Of a stretch of 5,413 nt of DNA, positions 1-5,411 are shown piece by piece; position 1 is the first letter of the stretch; the number at the start of each line of letters is the position of its first letter. The stretch comes from Saprospiraceae bacterium (GTDB lineage Bacteria > Bacteroidota > Bacteroidia > Chitinophagales > Saprospiraceae). A program made the position numbers and the translations under genes. Location: positions 1 to 5,413 of the forward strand of contig JALVCY010000068.1 in the NCBI GenBank assembly GCA_027009605.1, written 5' to 3'. Below the pieces are notes generated by a model. The model made no database searches and had not been told where the DNA came from. It worked only from the letters and a program-made list of their open reading frames with translations.

Positions 1-533
1 CGGAAAATATCTACTTCCTTCTCAAGGGGATAATCAAGATTTATAAGGTTGGGACGACCGGTCAAGTCATGATTAAAGACATCATCTATCCTGAAAAATT
101 CTTTGGCGAGATAGCGCTGTTTGAAGCGGCTCCCATTGAAGAGTCGGCTCAATCCATTGCCCCGGACACAGAAGTATTGACCATCTCCATCTCAAAATTC
201 AAGCAACTCATCACCAAATTCCCGGAAATCAACACCATCCTCCTAAACGAAATAGGCAAAAAGCTAGTCACCAAAGAAGAAAAACTAGCCTCCTTCCACT
301 TCAACGATGCCAAAAGCCGCATCATCAATTTCATCAGAGAAACCGGACAAAACATCGGCATTAGAGTGGGCTTAGAGACTTTAATCAAACACTCCTTTAC
401 CCAGCAAGACATCGCCAATATCACCGGCACTTCCAGACAAACTGTCACTTTTGTCATGAATTCGCTAAAAAAGAACAACATCATCCACTTTGACCGAAAC
501 CGCATCCTAATTCGAGACCTTGCTCAATTATAA
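1..533 (+). CDS. Crp/Fnr-family transcriptional regulator, 5'-truncated by window edge
   Basis: The reading frame is open from base 3 to the TAA at 531-533, giving 176 residues; roughly 40-50 N-terminal residues are missing compared with usual family length. The visible part starts inside the cyclic-nucleotide-binding-type beta roll (ENIYFLLKG, then FFGEIALFE at residues 33-41). It continues through the long dimerisation helix and ends in a Crp-type winged helix-turn-helix (FTQQDIANITGTSRQTV, about residues 132-148). The motifs align easily with E. coli CRP from memory. At the position of CRP Arg82, which contacts the cAMP phosphate, this protein has Glu (fragment residue 47, in EESAQ). Classical cAMP binding is therefore unlikely. 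No cysteine is visible, so nothing supports an FNR-type iron-sulfur cluster in this part. Ligand and targets are unknown. The methionine at base 69 is internal, not the start. Confidence 0.95.
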   Translation, partial: ENIYFLLKGIIKIYKVGTTGQVMIKDIIYPEKFFGEIALFEAAPIEESAQSIAPDTEVLTISISKFKQLITKFPEINTILLNEIGKKLVTKEEKLASFHFNDAKSRIINFIRETGQNIGIRVGLETLIKHSFTQQDIANITGTSRQTVTFVMNSLKKNNIIHFDRNRILIRDLAQL

Positions 534-571
534 ATCAAAACCTCCCAACCCCCAAAAGCCAAGATCCTCCC

Positions 572-587
572 GATTTTCAAAATCTAC
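572..587. repeat. Dispersed 16-nt hairpin motif, copy 1
   Basis: GATTTTCAAAATCTAC occurs here and again, identically, at 3130-3145. The first 13 bases form two 6-nt arms (GATTTT and AAAATC) around a single C. Both copies are preceded by a related AAG-A/C-TCC sequence, so the shared unit is probably somewhat longer than 16 nt. Both lie in non-coding DNA. The function is unknown; it looks like part of a dispersed intergenic repeat. Confidence 0.6.
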
Positions 588-630
588 GACAAGACAAAAA
601 GTACAACAGAAAATAAAATCAATCAAACGA

Positions 631-664
631 GCTGTAGGGATGCACGGCCGTGCGCCCCTACAGC
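631..664. repeat. 34-bp near-perfect GC-rich palindrome (REP-like)
   Basis: The two 17-nt halves are reverse complements except at two adjacent positions: 640/655 (A-C) and 641/654 (T-G). The core is GCACGGCCGTGC and the outer arms are GCTGTAGGG and CCCTACAGC. There is no loop spacer. It is much more GC-rich than the surrounding AT-rich non-coding DNA. It begins about 100 nt after the regulator's stop codon but has no T-tract after it, so it is not a typical intrinsic terminator. It resembles the GTAGGGGCG-type extragenic palindromes widespread in environmental bacteria; that resemblance comes from general knowledge, not a search. Confidence 0.85.
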
Positions 665-698
665 GCCCCAAAGGCTCTACTATGCTAACACGAGTCGC

Positions 699-716
699 AT
701 ATAAATACATTTATAT
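699..716. repeat. AT-rich inverted repeat, 8-nt arms with 2-nt centre
   Basis: Arms ATATAAAT and ATTTATAT are separated by AC. The arm-2nt-arm design matches the hairpins further right in the same gap. Being all A/T in the arms, it would be a weak hairpin, and an AT-rich palindrome of this length can arise by chance. Confidence 0.5.
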
Positions 717-817
717 ATTTCGGTCGCAGTAGGAGGCTGTCCCCACTTCTGCTTTGTTTATTCCGTTGAAGTTAAACATCATCTTTTTTAGCTTTTACCG
801 TCTGCTTTAGCTGACAG

Positions 818-956
818 ACCAAAACTAAGCAAGAGACCGGCTTTAGCCGCATTTTTTTATTTTTTTGGGTAACCAAATGGGGCTAAAGCCCCTAGTAGTT
901 TTGCTTCTTGTCCGTTGGTTAAAACCAACGGTAAAGTAAAACCAACAACAAAGCAA
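818..956. repeat. 139-bp direct repeat, copy 1 (hairpin cluster)
   Basis: This segment matches 1049-1187 at a constant offset of 231 bases, with six substitutions and no gaps (133/139). It contains three hairpins: CGGCT-TT-AGCCG (838-849) followed by a T-rich tract, GGGGCT-AA-AGCCCC (879-892), and a 9+2+9 hairpin with arms CCGTTGGTT and AACCAACGG (912-931). A 10-nt arm at 839-848 could instead pair with 881-890, so alternative foldings compete. No convincing protein is encoded. The high identity points to a recent duplication, or to two insertions of the same repeat. Confidence 0.92.
838..866 (+). terminator. Possible intrinsic terminator inside repeat copy 1
   Basis: A GC-rich 5-bp stem (838-842 with 845-849) is followed by one C, one A and then T7-A-T7 on the plus strand. 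This could end transcripts running on from the Crp/Fnr gene, about 305 nt upstream. The stem is short, the loop is only 2 nt, and the first arm can also pair elsewhere in the repeat. It is therefore a candidate only, and on the minus strand it does not have terminator form. Confidence 0.35.
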
Positions 957-987
957 GCCCAAAGCTTGGCGCTAAATCTCGCTGGTA

Positions 988-1007
988 CTTCCGAATTCAT
1001 TCGGAAG
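988..1007. repeat. Hairpin, 9+2+9, in the spacer between repeat copies
   Basis: Arms CTTCCGAAT and ATTCGGAAG are perfect reverse complements around TC. It sits in the 92-nt spacer (957-1048) between the two 139-bp copies. It shares no sequence with the other hairpins but has the same geometry. Confidence 0.75.
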
Positions 1008-1026
1008 GTGGAGAGCAAGCTTATTT

Positions 1027-1046
1027 CAGCCAAATAAATTTGGCTG
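1027..1046. repeat. Hairpin, 9+2+9, immediately before repeat copy 2
   Basis: Arms CAGCCAAAT and ATTTGGCTG are perfect reverse complements around AA. It ends two bases before the second 139-bp copy. A close relative, arms AGCCAAAT and ATTTGGCT around TT, occurs at 5394-5411 near the other end of the window, so this is a dispersed sequence. Copy 1 is also preceded by a small hairpin, with arms GTCTG (800-804) and CAGAC (815-819). Confidence 0.75.
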
Positions 1047-1048
1047 CT

Positions 1049-1187
1049 ACCAAAACTAAGCAAGAAGCCGGCTTTAGCCGCATTTTTTTATTTTTTTGGG
1101 TAACCAAATGGGGCTAAAGCCCCTAGTAGTTTTGCTTCCTGTCCGTTGGTTAAAACCAACGGCAAAGTAAAACCAACGGCAAAGCAA
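1049..1187. repeat. 139-bp direct repeat, copy 2 (hairpin cluster)
   Basis: This is the partner of 818-956, with differences only at positions corresponding to 835, 836, 908, 932, 947 and 948. It holds the same three hairpins (1069-1080, 1110-1123, 1143-1162) and the same T-rich tract (1083-1097). All arm bases of the three hairpins are unchanged between the copies; the six substitutions fall outside them. It ends about 80 bases before the stop codon of the convergent minus-strand gene. Confidence 0.92.
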
Positions 1188-1267
1188 TGAAATCTACCTA
1201 ACTACATATTGATTTTTATCATTATGACTTGTGTTGGTACGGTAGCCCAAAGGCCGGAACATCAAAC

Positions 1268-2920
1268 CTATCCCTGACACCCCAAAACACTCGCCCGAAA
1301 AGCAACCATGGCCTCCCGAGCCGATTCAATATCAATAAACTCAATAGAGAACGCATTTTTATAATTACCCGGCTCTCCGTTTTTGTAGTACTTGATGGTT
1401 TTCTCTTTATATTTTGTATTGATTTGGATGGAGAGCTTTTTGCCGGAAATAACCCACTTGATTTTCTTTGCGTCTAAATCTTCCAAATTAAACTCATACA
1501 TTTCTTCCAATTGCTTCTTACCGGATTTGATGGACACAAACTTCCACTTACAATCTTCTTCACCGGCTTCCAAGCGCTGCTCATGCTCCGGCACGACTTG
1601 CTTTTTCAAGAGATTGGCCAGCCAATCTAAATTTTCCTTCGCCGTCCCAAATGCCTTAAACCCTTGAGCACACTGCTTGGTAGCGGCGATGGCGGCCACT
1701 TTCATGAGCTTGGCGGATTCAATATCGGGAGCGACTAATGTCAATTTGTTGGTATAACTACCCAGCTCGCCATCCTTGTACGCCTGAATCAATTTGCTCT
1801 TGCCCGTGCTCAATTTCAACACCACCAAACTCCCTTTTATCCCCATCTCAATTCGCTTAGGCTTCAAATCTAAGAAATTGAATTTGAACGTTTTATCCTT
1901 CGCTGACGAACTCCCTTTGGCTTCATTTTGCGTAAGCGTCGTCACACAAGAAGGCTTCAATTCCTGAATCATTTTATACTTCTCCCCTTCTACTACGCCG
2001 GTTGCTTTCGCCAAAGCATCCAAGGCCTGTTGAGCCGTAGCATATTGGGGGCTATTGGCTTTGGCCTTTTTTTCGCTATCTTCGATGACTGATTTTAGCA
2101 CGGTCAACAGACATTTTGCCTGCTCAAAACTAGCCGTATAAAACCTAATTTTATTGGTATAACTCGGCTTAGCTTCTTCTTTTTGGTAAAGGATATACTT
2201 TAGATTTCGCTTGGTTTTGGCTTCCACAAAAAACGCTTTGCTTTTGATTTTGAGCTGGACACTGCGCTTATTCAAATCCGCCAAATTAAAATTCCAACGC
2301 TCCGCCTTATCCTTTTTGCCCTTTGTTACCAAATGATAATCGAGCATCGTCCCATCTATTTTCAAGGCCTGTTCTTTGGCATCTTCGCCGGCACTAAAAT
2401 CCACTACATTATCTGACAACCATTGATATCCGGTCGCCGCATCCGCCGGACATGAAGACGGAAACGCCTTCGCCTGTTCGGCTGCTTGCTTCCATAATTT
2501 TTCCAGCGTTTTGCCACTATCTGCATCATTGGCAAAGACCTTTAATTTGGCCACATAGCTATTAAATTGTCCGTCTTTCGAGAAAATGACTAATTTTTGC
2601 TTAGACTTCATAAAAATATTCACTTCGACAATATCTTTATTGGTCTTCGAGCGGATAGCGTTCACATCCAAATCTTTCAGGCTAAACGCAAAAGCCGTTA
2701 CTTTCTCCTTTCCTTTTTTCTTGCCGGTTTCTTGGATGGTCAATTGGACTTTATAGGGTTTATCTTGCTCCCATTCTAAGTTTTGGGAATAGACTGATGA
2801 TTTGGTTTCGACTTCCGTCAAAAGACCTTTTAGTTCTTCTAAAGTCGGCTGTAGATTCGCTTGCGCAAAAAGAAACCCGGAAATACCCGCAAAAAATAGG
2901 GTGAATACTGTCTTTTTCAT
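1268..2920 (-). CDS. Exported lysine-rich protein with four tandem ~130-residue modules, function unknown
   Basis: The 550-residue protein starts at the ATG read from 2920. An in-frame ATG 12 codons upstream is less likely because the chosen start directly gives a signal peptide (MKK, hydrophobic FTLFFAGISGFLF, then AQ at residues 19-20). No lipobox cysteine and no T9SS sorting domain are seen, so periplasmic or secreted location is open. I do not recognise the family. The mature part divides into four divergent modules, about residues 26-151, 162-286, 295-417 and 426-548. Each has an amphipathic helix, then an aromatic-x-F-[NS]-[LF]-x-D-L motif (77-84, 209-216, 345-352, 475-482), basic beta-strand-like segments, a [SN]Y-x-x-[KA] motif (121, 253, 388, 519), then a helix after a D/A-[IFA]-E-x-A-type sequence. 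This order resembles a PH-like fold with a C-terminal helix, which is inference only. No Shine-Dalgarno sequence is evident. Expression as a separate transcript is likely, given the 564-base upstream gap. Confidence 0.87.
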   Translation of the reverse strand: MKKTVFTLFFAGISGFLFAQANLQPTLEELKGLLTEVETKSSVYSQNLEWEQDKPYKVQLTIQETGKKKGKEKVTAFAFSLKDLDVNAIRSKTNKDIVEVNIFMKSKQKLVIFSKDGQFNSYVAKLKVFANDADSGKTLEKLWKQAAEQAKAFPSSCPADAATGYQWLSDNVVDFSAGEDAKEQALKIDGTMLDYHLVTKGKKDKAERWNFNLADLNKRSVQLKIKSKAFFVEAKTKRNLKYILYQKEEAKPSYTNKIRFYTASFEQAKCLLTVLKSVIEDSEKKAKANSPQYATAQQALDALAKATGVVEGEKYKMIQELKPSCVTTLTQNEAKGSSSAKDKTFKFNFLDLKPKRIEMGIKGSLVVLKLSTGKSKLIQAYKDGELGSYTNKLTLVAPDIESAKLMKVAAIAATKQCAQGFKAFGTAKENLDWLANLLKKQVVPEHEQRLEAGEEDCKWKFVSIKSGKKQLEEMYEFNLEDLDAKKIKWVISGKKLSIQINTKYKEKTIKYYKNGEPGNYKNAFSIEFIDIESAREAMVAFRASVLGCQG

Positions 2921-2977
2921 GGTTTTTGGTTTTAGTGACTGTTCAGCATGAATCATTTTGGCTAAAAACGCTCTTTT

Positions 2978-2993
2978 GGGGCTCCATAGCCCC
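2978..2993. repeat. Small hairpin upstream of the four-module gene
   Basis: Arms GGGGCT (2978-2983) and AGCCCC (2988-2993) flank a 4-nt loop. It would lie in the 5' leader of the minus-strand gene if transcription starts near the proposed -7 box. The sequence GCTCCATAG followed by CCACGCTG here (2981-3000) also occurs at 3344-3368 with an insert of different length between the two parts. It may therefore be a rearranged copy of the repeat found there. Confidence 0.55.
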
Positions 2994-3030
2994 CACGCTG
3001 AATAATTACGATTATTTTTCGTAGAAAACC

Positions 3031-3038
3031 CAAATTTA
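3031..3038 (-). promoter_or_regulatory. Candidate Bacteroidota -7 promoter box for the four-module gene
   Basis: The minus strand reads TAAATTTG, an exact fit to the Bacteroidota housekeeping -7 consensus TAnnTTTG. It lies about 110 nt upstream of the start codon, which would give a leader of roughly 100 nt containing the hairpin at 2978-2993. I see no convincing -33 TTTG/TTG element at the expected distance. A single 8-nt match in AT-rich DNA is weak evidence. Confidence 0.3.
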
Positions 3039-3129
3039 CGGGAAAGGCAGCATACTTACCGAACGGATTTGTAATTGACATCAATGAGTATGTAAATGAC
3101 ATAGCGACCGGCCCAAGTAGAAGCTCCAT

Positions 3130-3145
3130 GATTTTCAAAATCTAC
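3130..3145. repeat. Dispersed 16-nt hairpin motif, copy 2
   Basis: This is an exact copy of the 16-mer at 572-587, in the same orientation and again in non-coding DNA. It lies just outside the left arm of the nested inverted-repeat element at 3150-3444. It may be a component of that larger repeat or an independent dispersed unit. Confidence 0.6.
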
Positions 3146-3149
3146 CAAA

Positions 3150-3444
3150 GAGTTCACTCCGAAAAATCAGATGCAGTGGTTTGCTCTTGAGTCCACAAAA
3201 TTTTATTTGGATTCTTCATGATAAGAAGTTCGACCGAGACAAGGTGTCGCCCCTACGGGGCTGCAGAGAAAATAGCCGAAATACATAAGCCAGAGCCCCA
3301 TTGGGGCGACATCTTTGCAAAGACTAAAACTAGTAGAAATATAGCTCCATAGGAGCGACACCACGCTGCACTATGCATTGTAGCCAAATAAAATTTTGTT
3401 CCGTGCTTTAATTTCTGGCAGAGTGGACTTTTCGGAGCGGACTC
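3150..3444. repeat. 295-bp nested inverted-repeat element, MITE-like or structured
   Basis: Outer 19-nt arms (3150-3168 and 3426-3444) match as reverse complements at 16 of 19 positions. Inner 16-nt arms (3195-3210 and 3384-3399, ACAAAATTTTATTTGG) match perfectly. The distance between outer and inner arm is 26 nt on both sides, so both pairs share one centre of symmetry near 3297, although the 26-nt stretches themselves do not pair well. The core contains three palindromic 18-mers, annotated separately. No transposase is encoded and no clear target-site duplication flanks it. The element sits downstream of the beta-helix gene and upstream of the four-module gene, both minus strand. Confidence 0.75.
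3245..3360. repeat. Three palindromic 18-mers with 49-nt periodicity
   Basis: Units occupy 3245-3262 (inverted), 3294-3311 and 3343-3360. In one orientation they fit AGCYCCRTWGGRGCGACA if single exceptions are allowed. Starts are exactly 49 nt apart and the two intervening spacers are both 31 nt. Each unit forms a small hairpin (about GCYCC paired with GGRGC). Between units 2 and 3 a stem pair changes from C-G to T-A on both sides, which preserves pairing. The non-palindromic GACA tail gives orientation. Units 1 and 2 can also pair with each other at 16 of 18 positions. Confidence 0.8.
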
Positions 3445-3484
3445 AATGATGAAGGAAAAATAAACAAGAACAATCTAGCCCAAC

Positions 3485-4909
3485 CTACTCCTTCACAATC
3501 TTAGCCGTAAAAACCGCCTGTCCGCTCCGAACCGACAACACATAAAATCCATCCGCCCAATCCGAAATATCTATCTGCTCCCGACTAGACCGCAAGGACT
3601 GATTCCACAATACTTTTCCCGCAAGGTCAGAAATCAGGACGACATCATTGGCTTTTGCTTGGTCAATAACAAACACACCCGAAGTAGGATTCGGAAAAAC
3701 AGCATAATCAGCAACCCAGCCCGTGCTCACCGCCATGGGTTCGGCATATTCAAAACATCCCATATCCGGCGCCGAACCCACATAATCCATCGAGTCCAAA
3801 TCCACCGGAGTATAGACATTTCCATACGCATCAGTGATTGTCAACGAATCTATACCGGAATCTATACAAGGCGAGCCTTCCGCCAAATGATAATCTCCTC
3901 CCGCGGCATCCACAAAACCGGCATCTACATTGATATTGTCCCCTCCTACTGCATCTGCCGGAACGGCCATATTGCAATGGTTCACTTCGGCATTACCACC
4001 AACATTCAAATAAATATCATCACTGTAAGCCCCATCATTATCATACACGATACAATTAGTGAAAGAAGCATCTGAATAGGTGACATCTACTCCACCGCCT
4101 TCCCCATTGACGGCCTGATTATGAATCATCGTGCAATTGACAAAGCTAATTCCCGTAGAAAAGCCTTCCACAAAGGCCGCTCCACCATCGGAATAAATAG
4201 TAAAATTGTCCACAAACAAACATTGGTGAATCTTGGTGTCCACACAGCCATACACGCAAATTCCTCCGCCTCCATAAGAGACAGAATTGTTATAAAATTG
4301 GCATTTCTCAATAAGGGCCCCACTATCCGCAGACAATTTGATAGCTCCACCTTCCGCATAAGTAGAGTTATTTCGGAAGATACAATTTGTGATATGGGTC
4401 TTTTGAGTTGTATTGAGACCGTAGATAGCGCCTCCCATTCCATTTTCGTCCCCGATGGCTTGGTTGTTTTCAAAAACGCAGTGATCCACCCTACAATCCG
4501 AGTGATCGAGCATCAATCCGCCCCCATGCTGATCCGGAAATTCATTACTAACCGTTTTGCCATCTTCAAACTTACAATAAGAAAGTGTACTTAATACGGA
4601 TGTGTTTTCCATACGAATACCGCCCCACCCCAGCGTCTGGTCAGCCGCTGTAAAATAGATGGTATCCGTTTCCGCCCCACCCGCAAGCAATTGGCCAAGC
4701 ACATGAAACTTGTAATTGGCCTGAAACTGAACCGTCACACCGGGCTCAATGGTAAGTACTTGGTTCGAAGGCACTGTGATGTCCCCTTCCACCAAATAAG
4801 GAGAATTGGCTTTCGCCCAAATTCCGGTTTGATCGCCGCTCACTGTAGTTTGTGCCAACAGATTGGTCGTGAGCAAAAGAGAAATCAAGAAGGTAACGAT
4901 GTTTTTCAT
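3485..4909 (-). CDS. Secreted right-handed beta-helix protein with T9SS sorting domain (choice-of-anchor-Q type)
   Basis: The 474-residue protein starts at the ATG read from 4909, where a signal peptide begins (MKNIVTFLISLLL, ending in LLAQ at 17-20). A frame-open ATG 33 codons upstream gives a cysteine-rich leader without signal-peptide form and is rejected. Residues about 40-90 look like the N-terminal cap and first strands. Residues about 105-320 are parallel beta-helix coils, marked by repeated C-x-F/M/V-x-x-N and GGA/GGG sequences. Cysteines recur at 112, 144, 176, 203, 230, 259, 286 and 312. Residues 329-387 (DAGF, GSPCIDSG, DMGCFEY) match the end of choice-of-anchor-Q beta-helix proteins. 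The C-terminal 70 residues, from VFPNPTSG (404-411), form a type A T9SS sorting domain, so export through the outer membrane to the surface or medium is expected. No catalytic residues can be assigned; adhesion or polysaccharide binding is possible but unproven. Confidence 0.95.
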   Translation of the reverse strand: MKNIVTFLISLLLTTNLLAQTTVSGDQTGIWAKANSPYLVEGDITVPSNQVLTIEPGVTVQFQANYKFHVLGQLLAGGAETDTIYFTAADQTLGWGGIRMENTSVLSTLSYCKFEDGKTVSNEFPDQHGGGLMLDHSDCRVDHCVFENNQAIGDENGMGGAIYGLNTTQKTHITNCIFRNNSTYAEGGAIKLSADSGALIEKCQFYNNSVSYGGGGICVYGCVDTKIHQCLFVDNFTIYSDGGAAFVEGFSTGISFVNCTMIHNQAVNGEGGGVDVTYSDASFTNCIVYDNDGAYSDDIYLNVGGNAEVNHCNMAVPADAVGGDNINVDAGFVDAAGGDYHLAEGSPCIDSGIDSLTITDAYGNVYTPVDLDSMDYVGSAPDMGCFEYAEPMAVSTGWVADYAVFPNPTSGVFVIDQAKANDVVLISDLAGKVLWNQSLRSSREQIDISDWADGFYVLSVRSGQAVFTAKIVKE

Positions 4910-5289
4910 TTTGTTGCAATTTAGGTTTGTGTCTCCGCCGTCGCCGACGCAATCCATACAACAACAAAAAAGCCAATAATATTGGTAACAATATTTCGAC
5001 CCAAGCACCGAAGCGTATGGAACGGGACAGTATTTCTATGTGCTCTTTTTTATCTATTTGGACATGACGTATTTGTCTATCTGGTCTCGCCAAGCCATTC
5101 CGAAAGGCAAGGTAAATATTTTATAGGAAAAATAGAGTGTTTTTTTGTTTTTTTGGCCTACGGCACTATTATGGCCTTGTCCCAACCAACTGTCGGATTA
5201 GTTCCAAGCTATAAAAAAAATGAAATAGCTATAACTTGTTAACCCAAGTTACATCTGTAGTCCCCAACCATGCAGTAATGCAATACTAT
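4910..5289. other. Non-coding stretch upstream of the beta-helix gene
   Basis: This 380-base stretch presumably contains the promoter of the minus-strand beta-helix gene, but I found no minus-strand TAnnTTTG box or clear ribosome binding site in it. It holds a small palindrome CCAAT-AAT-ATTGG (4973-4985), a T-rich tract around 5139-5154 and a direct repeat AGCTATA at 5207 and 5227. I see no supported gene on either strand. Confidence 0.6.
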
Positions 5290-5384
5290 CCCCAAAATAT
5301 TTAAAGACTTTCATCACGAAATCCTCAAAAATCCCCGTAGGAGTTTCACAAGGAAAACCCCTACGGCCTTTAATTATTTTGGGG
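5290..5384. repeat. 95-bp nested inverted repeat
   Basis: Outer 16-nt arms (5290-5305, CCCCAAAATATTTAAA, and 5369-5384) are reverse complements at 15 of 16 positions. Inside lies a second inverted repeat, CCGTAGG (5335-5341) with CCTACGG (5360-5366). After one A-C mismatch it continues with four more pairs (5343-5346 with 5355-5358), leaving an 8-nt loop. The two pairs are not concentric. No coding sequence is present and the function is unknown. Confidence 0.7.
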
Positions 5385-5393
5385 AGTTGGTAG

Positions 5394-5411
5394 AGCCAAA
5401 TTTATTTGGCT
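5394..5411. repeat. Hairpin, 8+2+8, related to the one at 1027-1046
   Basis: Arms AGCCAAAT and ATTTGGCT flank TT. The arms are the same as those at 1028-1035 and 1038-1045, where the centre is AA. It lies two bases from the window end, so a larger repeat may continue outside. Confidence 0.65.

Noticed and set aside
520..732. Plus-strand 70-codon open frame after the regulator
   Set aside because: It overlaps the regulator's end, runs through the 34-bp palindrome, and encodes a Lys/Arg/Pro-rich peptide with no recognisable feature.
857..1063. Minus-strand 68-codon open frame in the duplicated repeat region
   Set aside because: It is made of hairpin repeat sequence; the repeats explain it better than a gene does.
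1188..1267. Terminator for the four-module gene
   Set aside because: Just downstream of its stop codon I see no GC-rich hairpin followed by a T-tract on the minus strand.
3245..3360. CRISPR array suggested by 18-nt units with equal 31-nt spacers
   Set aside because: The units differ from each other, one is inverted, only three are present, they are shorter than normal CRISPR repeats, and no cas gene is nearby.
3145..3450. Target-site duplication around the nested inverted-repeat element
   Set aside because: The bases just outside the outer arms (CAAA on the left, AATG on the right) do not match, so no duplication can be claimed.
3659..4594. Two long plus-strand open frames (3659-4075 and 4121-4594) and a minus-strand one (4126-4473)
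   Set aside because: They lie wholly inside the beta-helix gene in other frames, and their products are low-complexity (many Ile, His, Arg) shadows of its codons.
4910..5008. N-terminal extension of the beta-helix protein from the upstream ATG read at 5008
   Set aside because: It would bury the signal peptide behind 33 residues rich in Cys and Tyr, whereas the internal MKNIV start gives a standard signal peptide.
4982..5242. Plus-strand 86-codon open frame upstream of the beta-helix gene
   Set aside because: It has no domain or convincing signal peptide, its hydrophobic runs come from T-rich DNA, and it covers the expected promoter region of the minus-strand gene.
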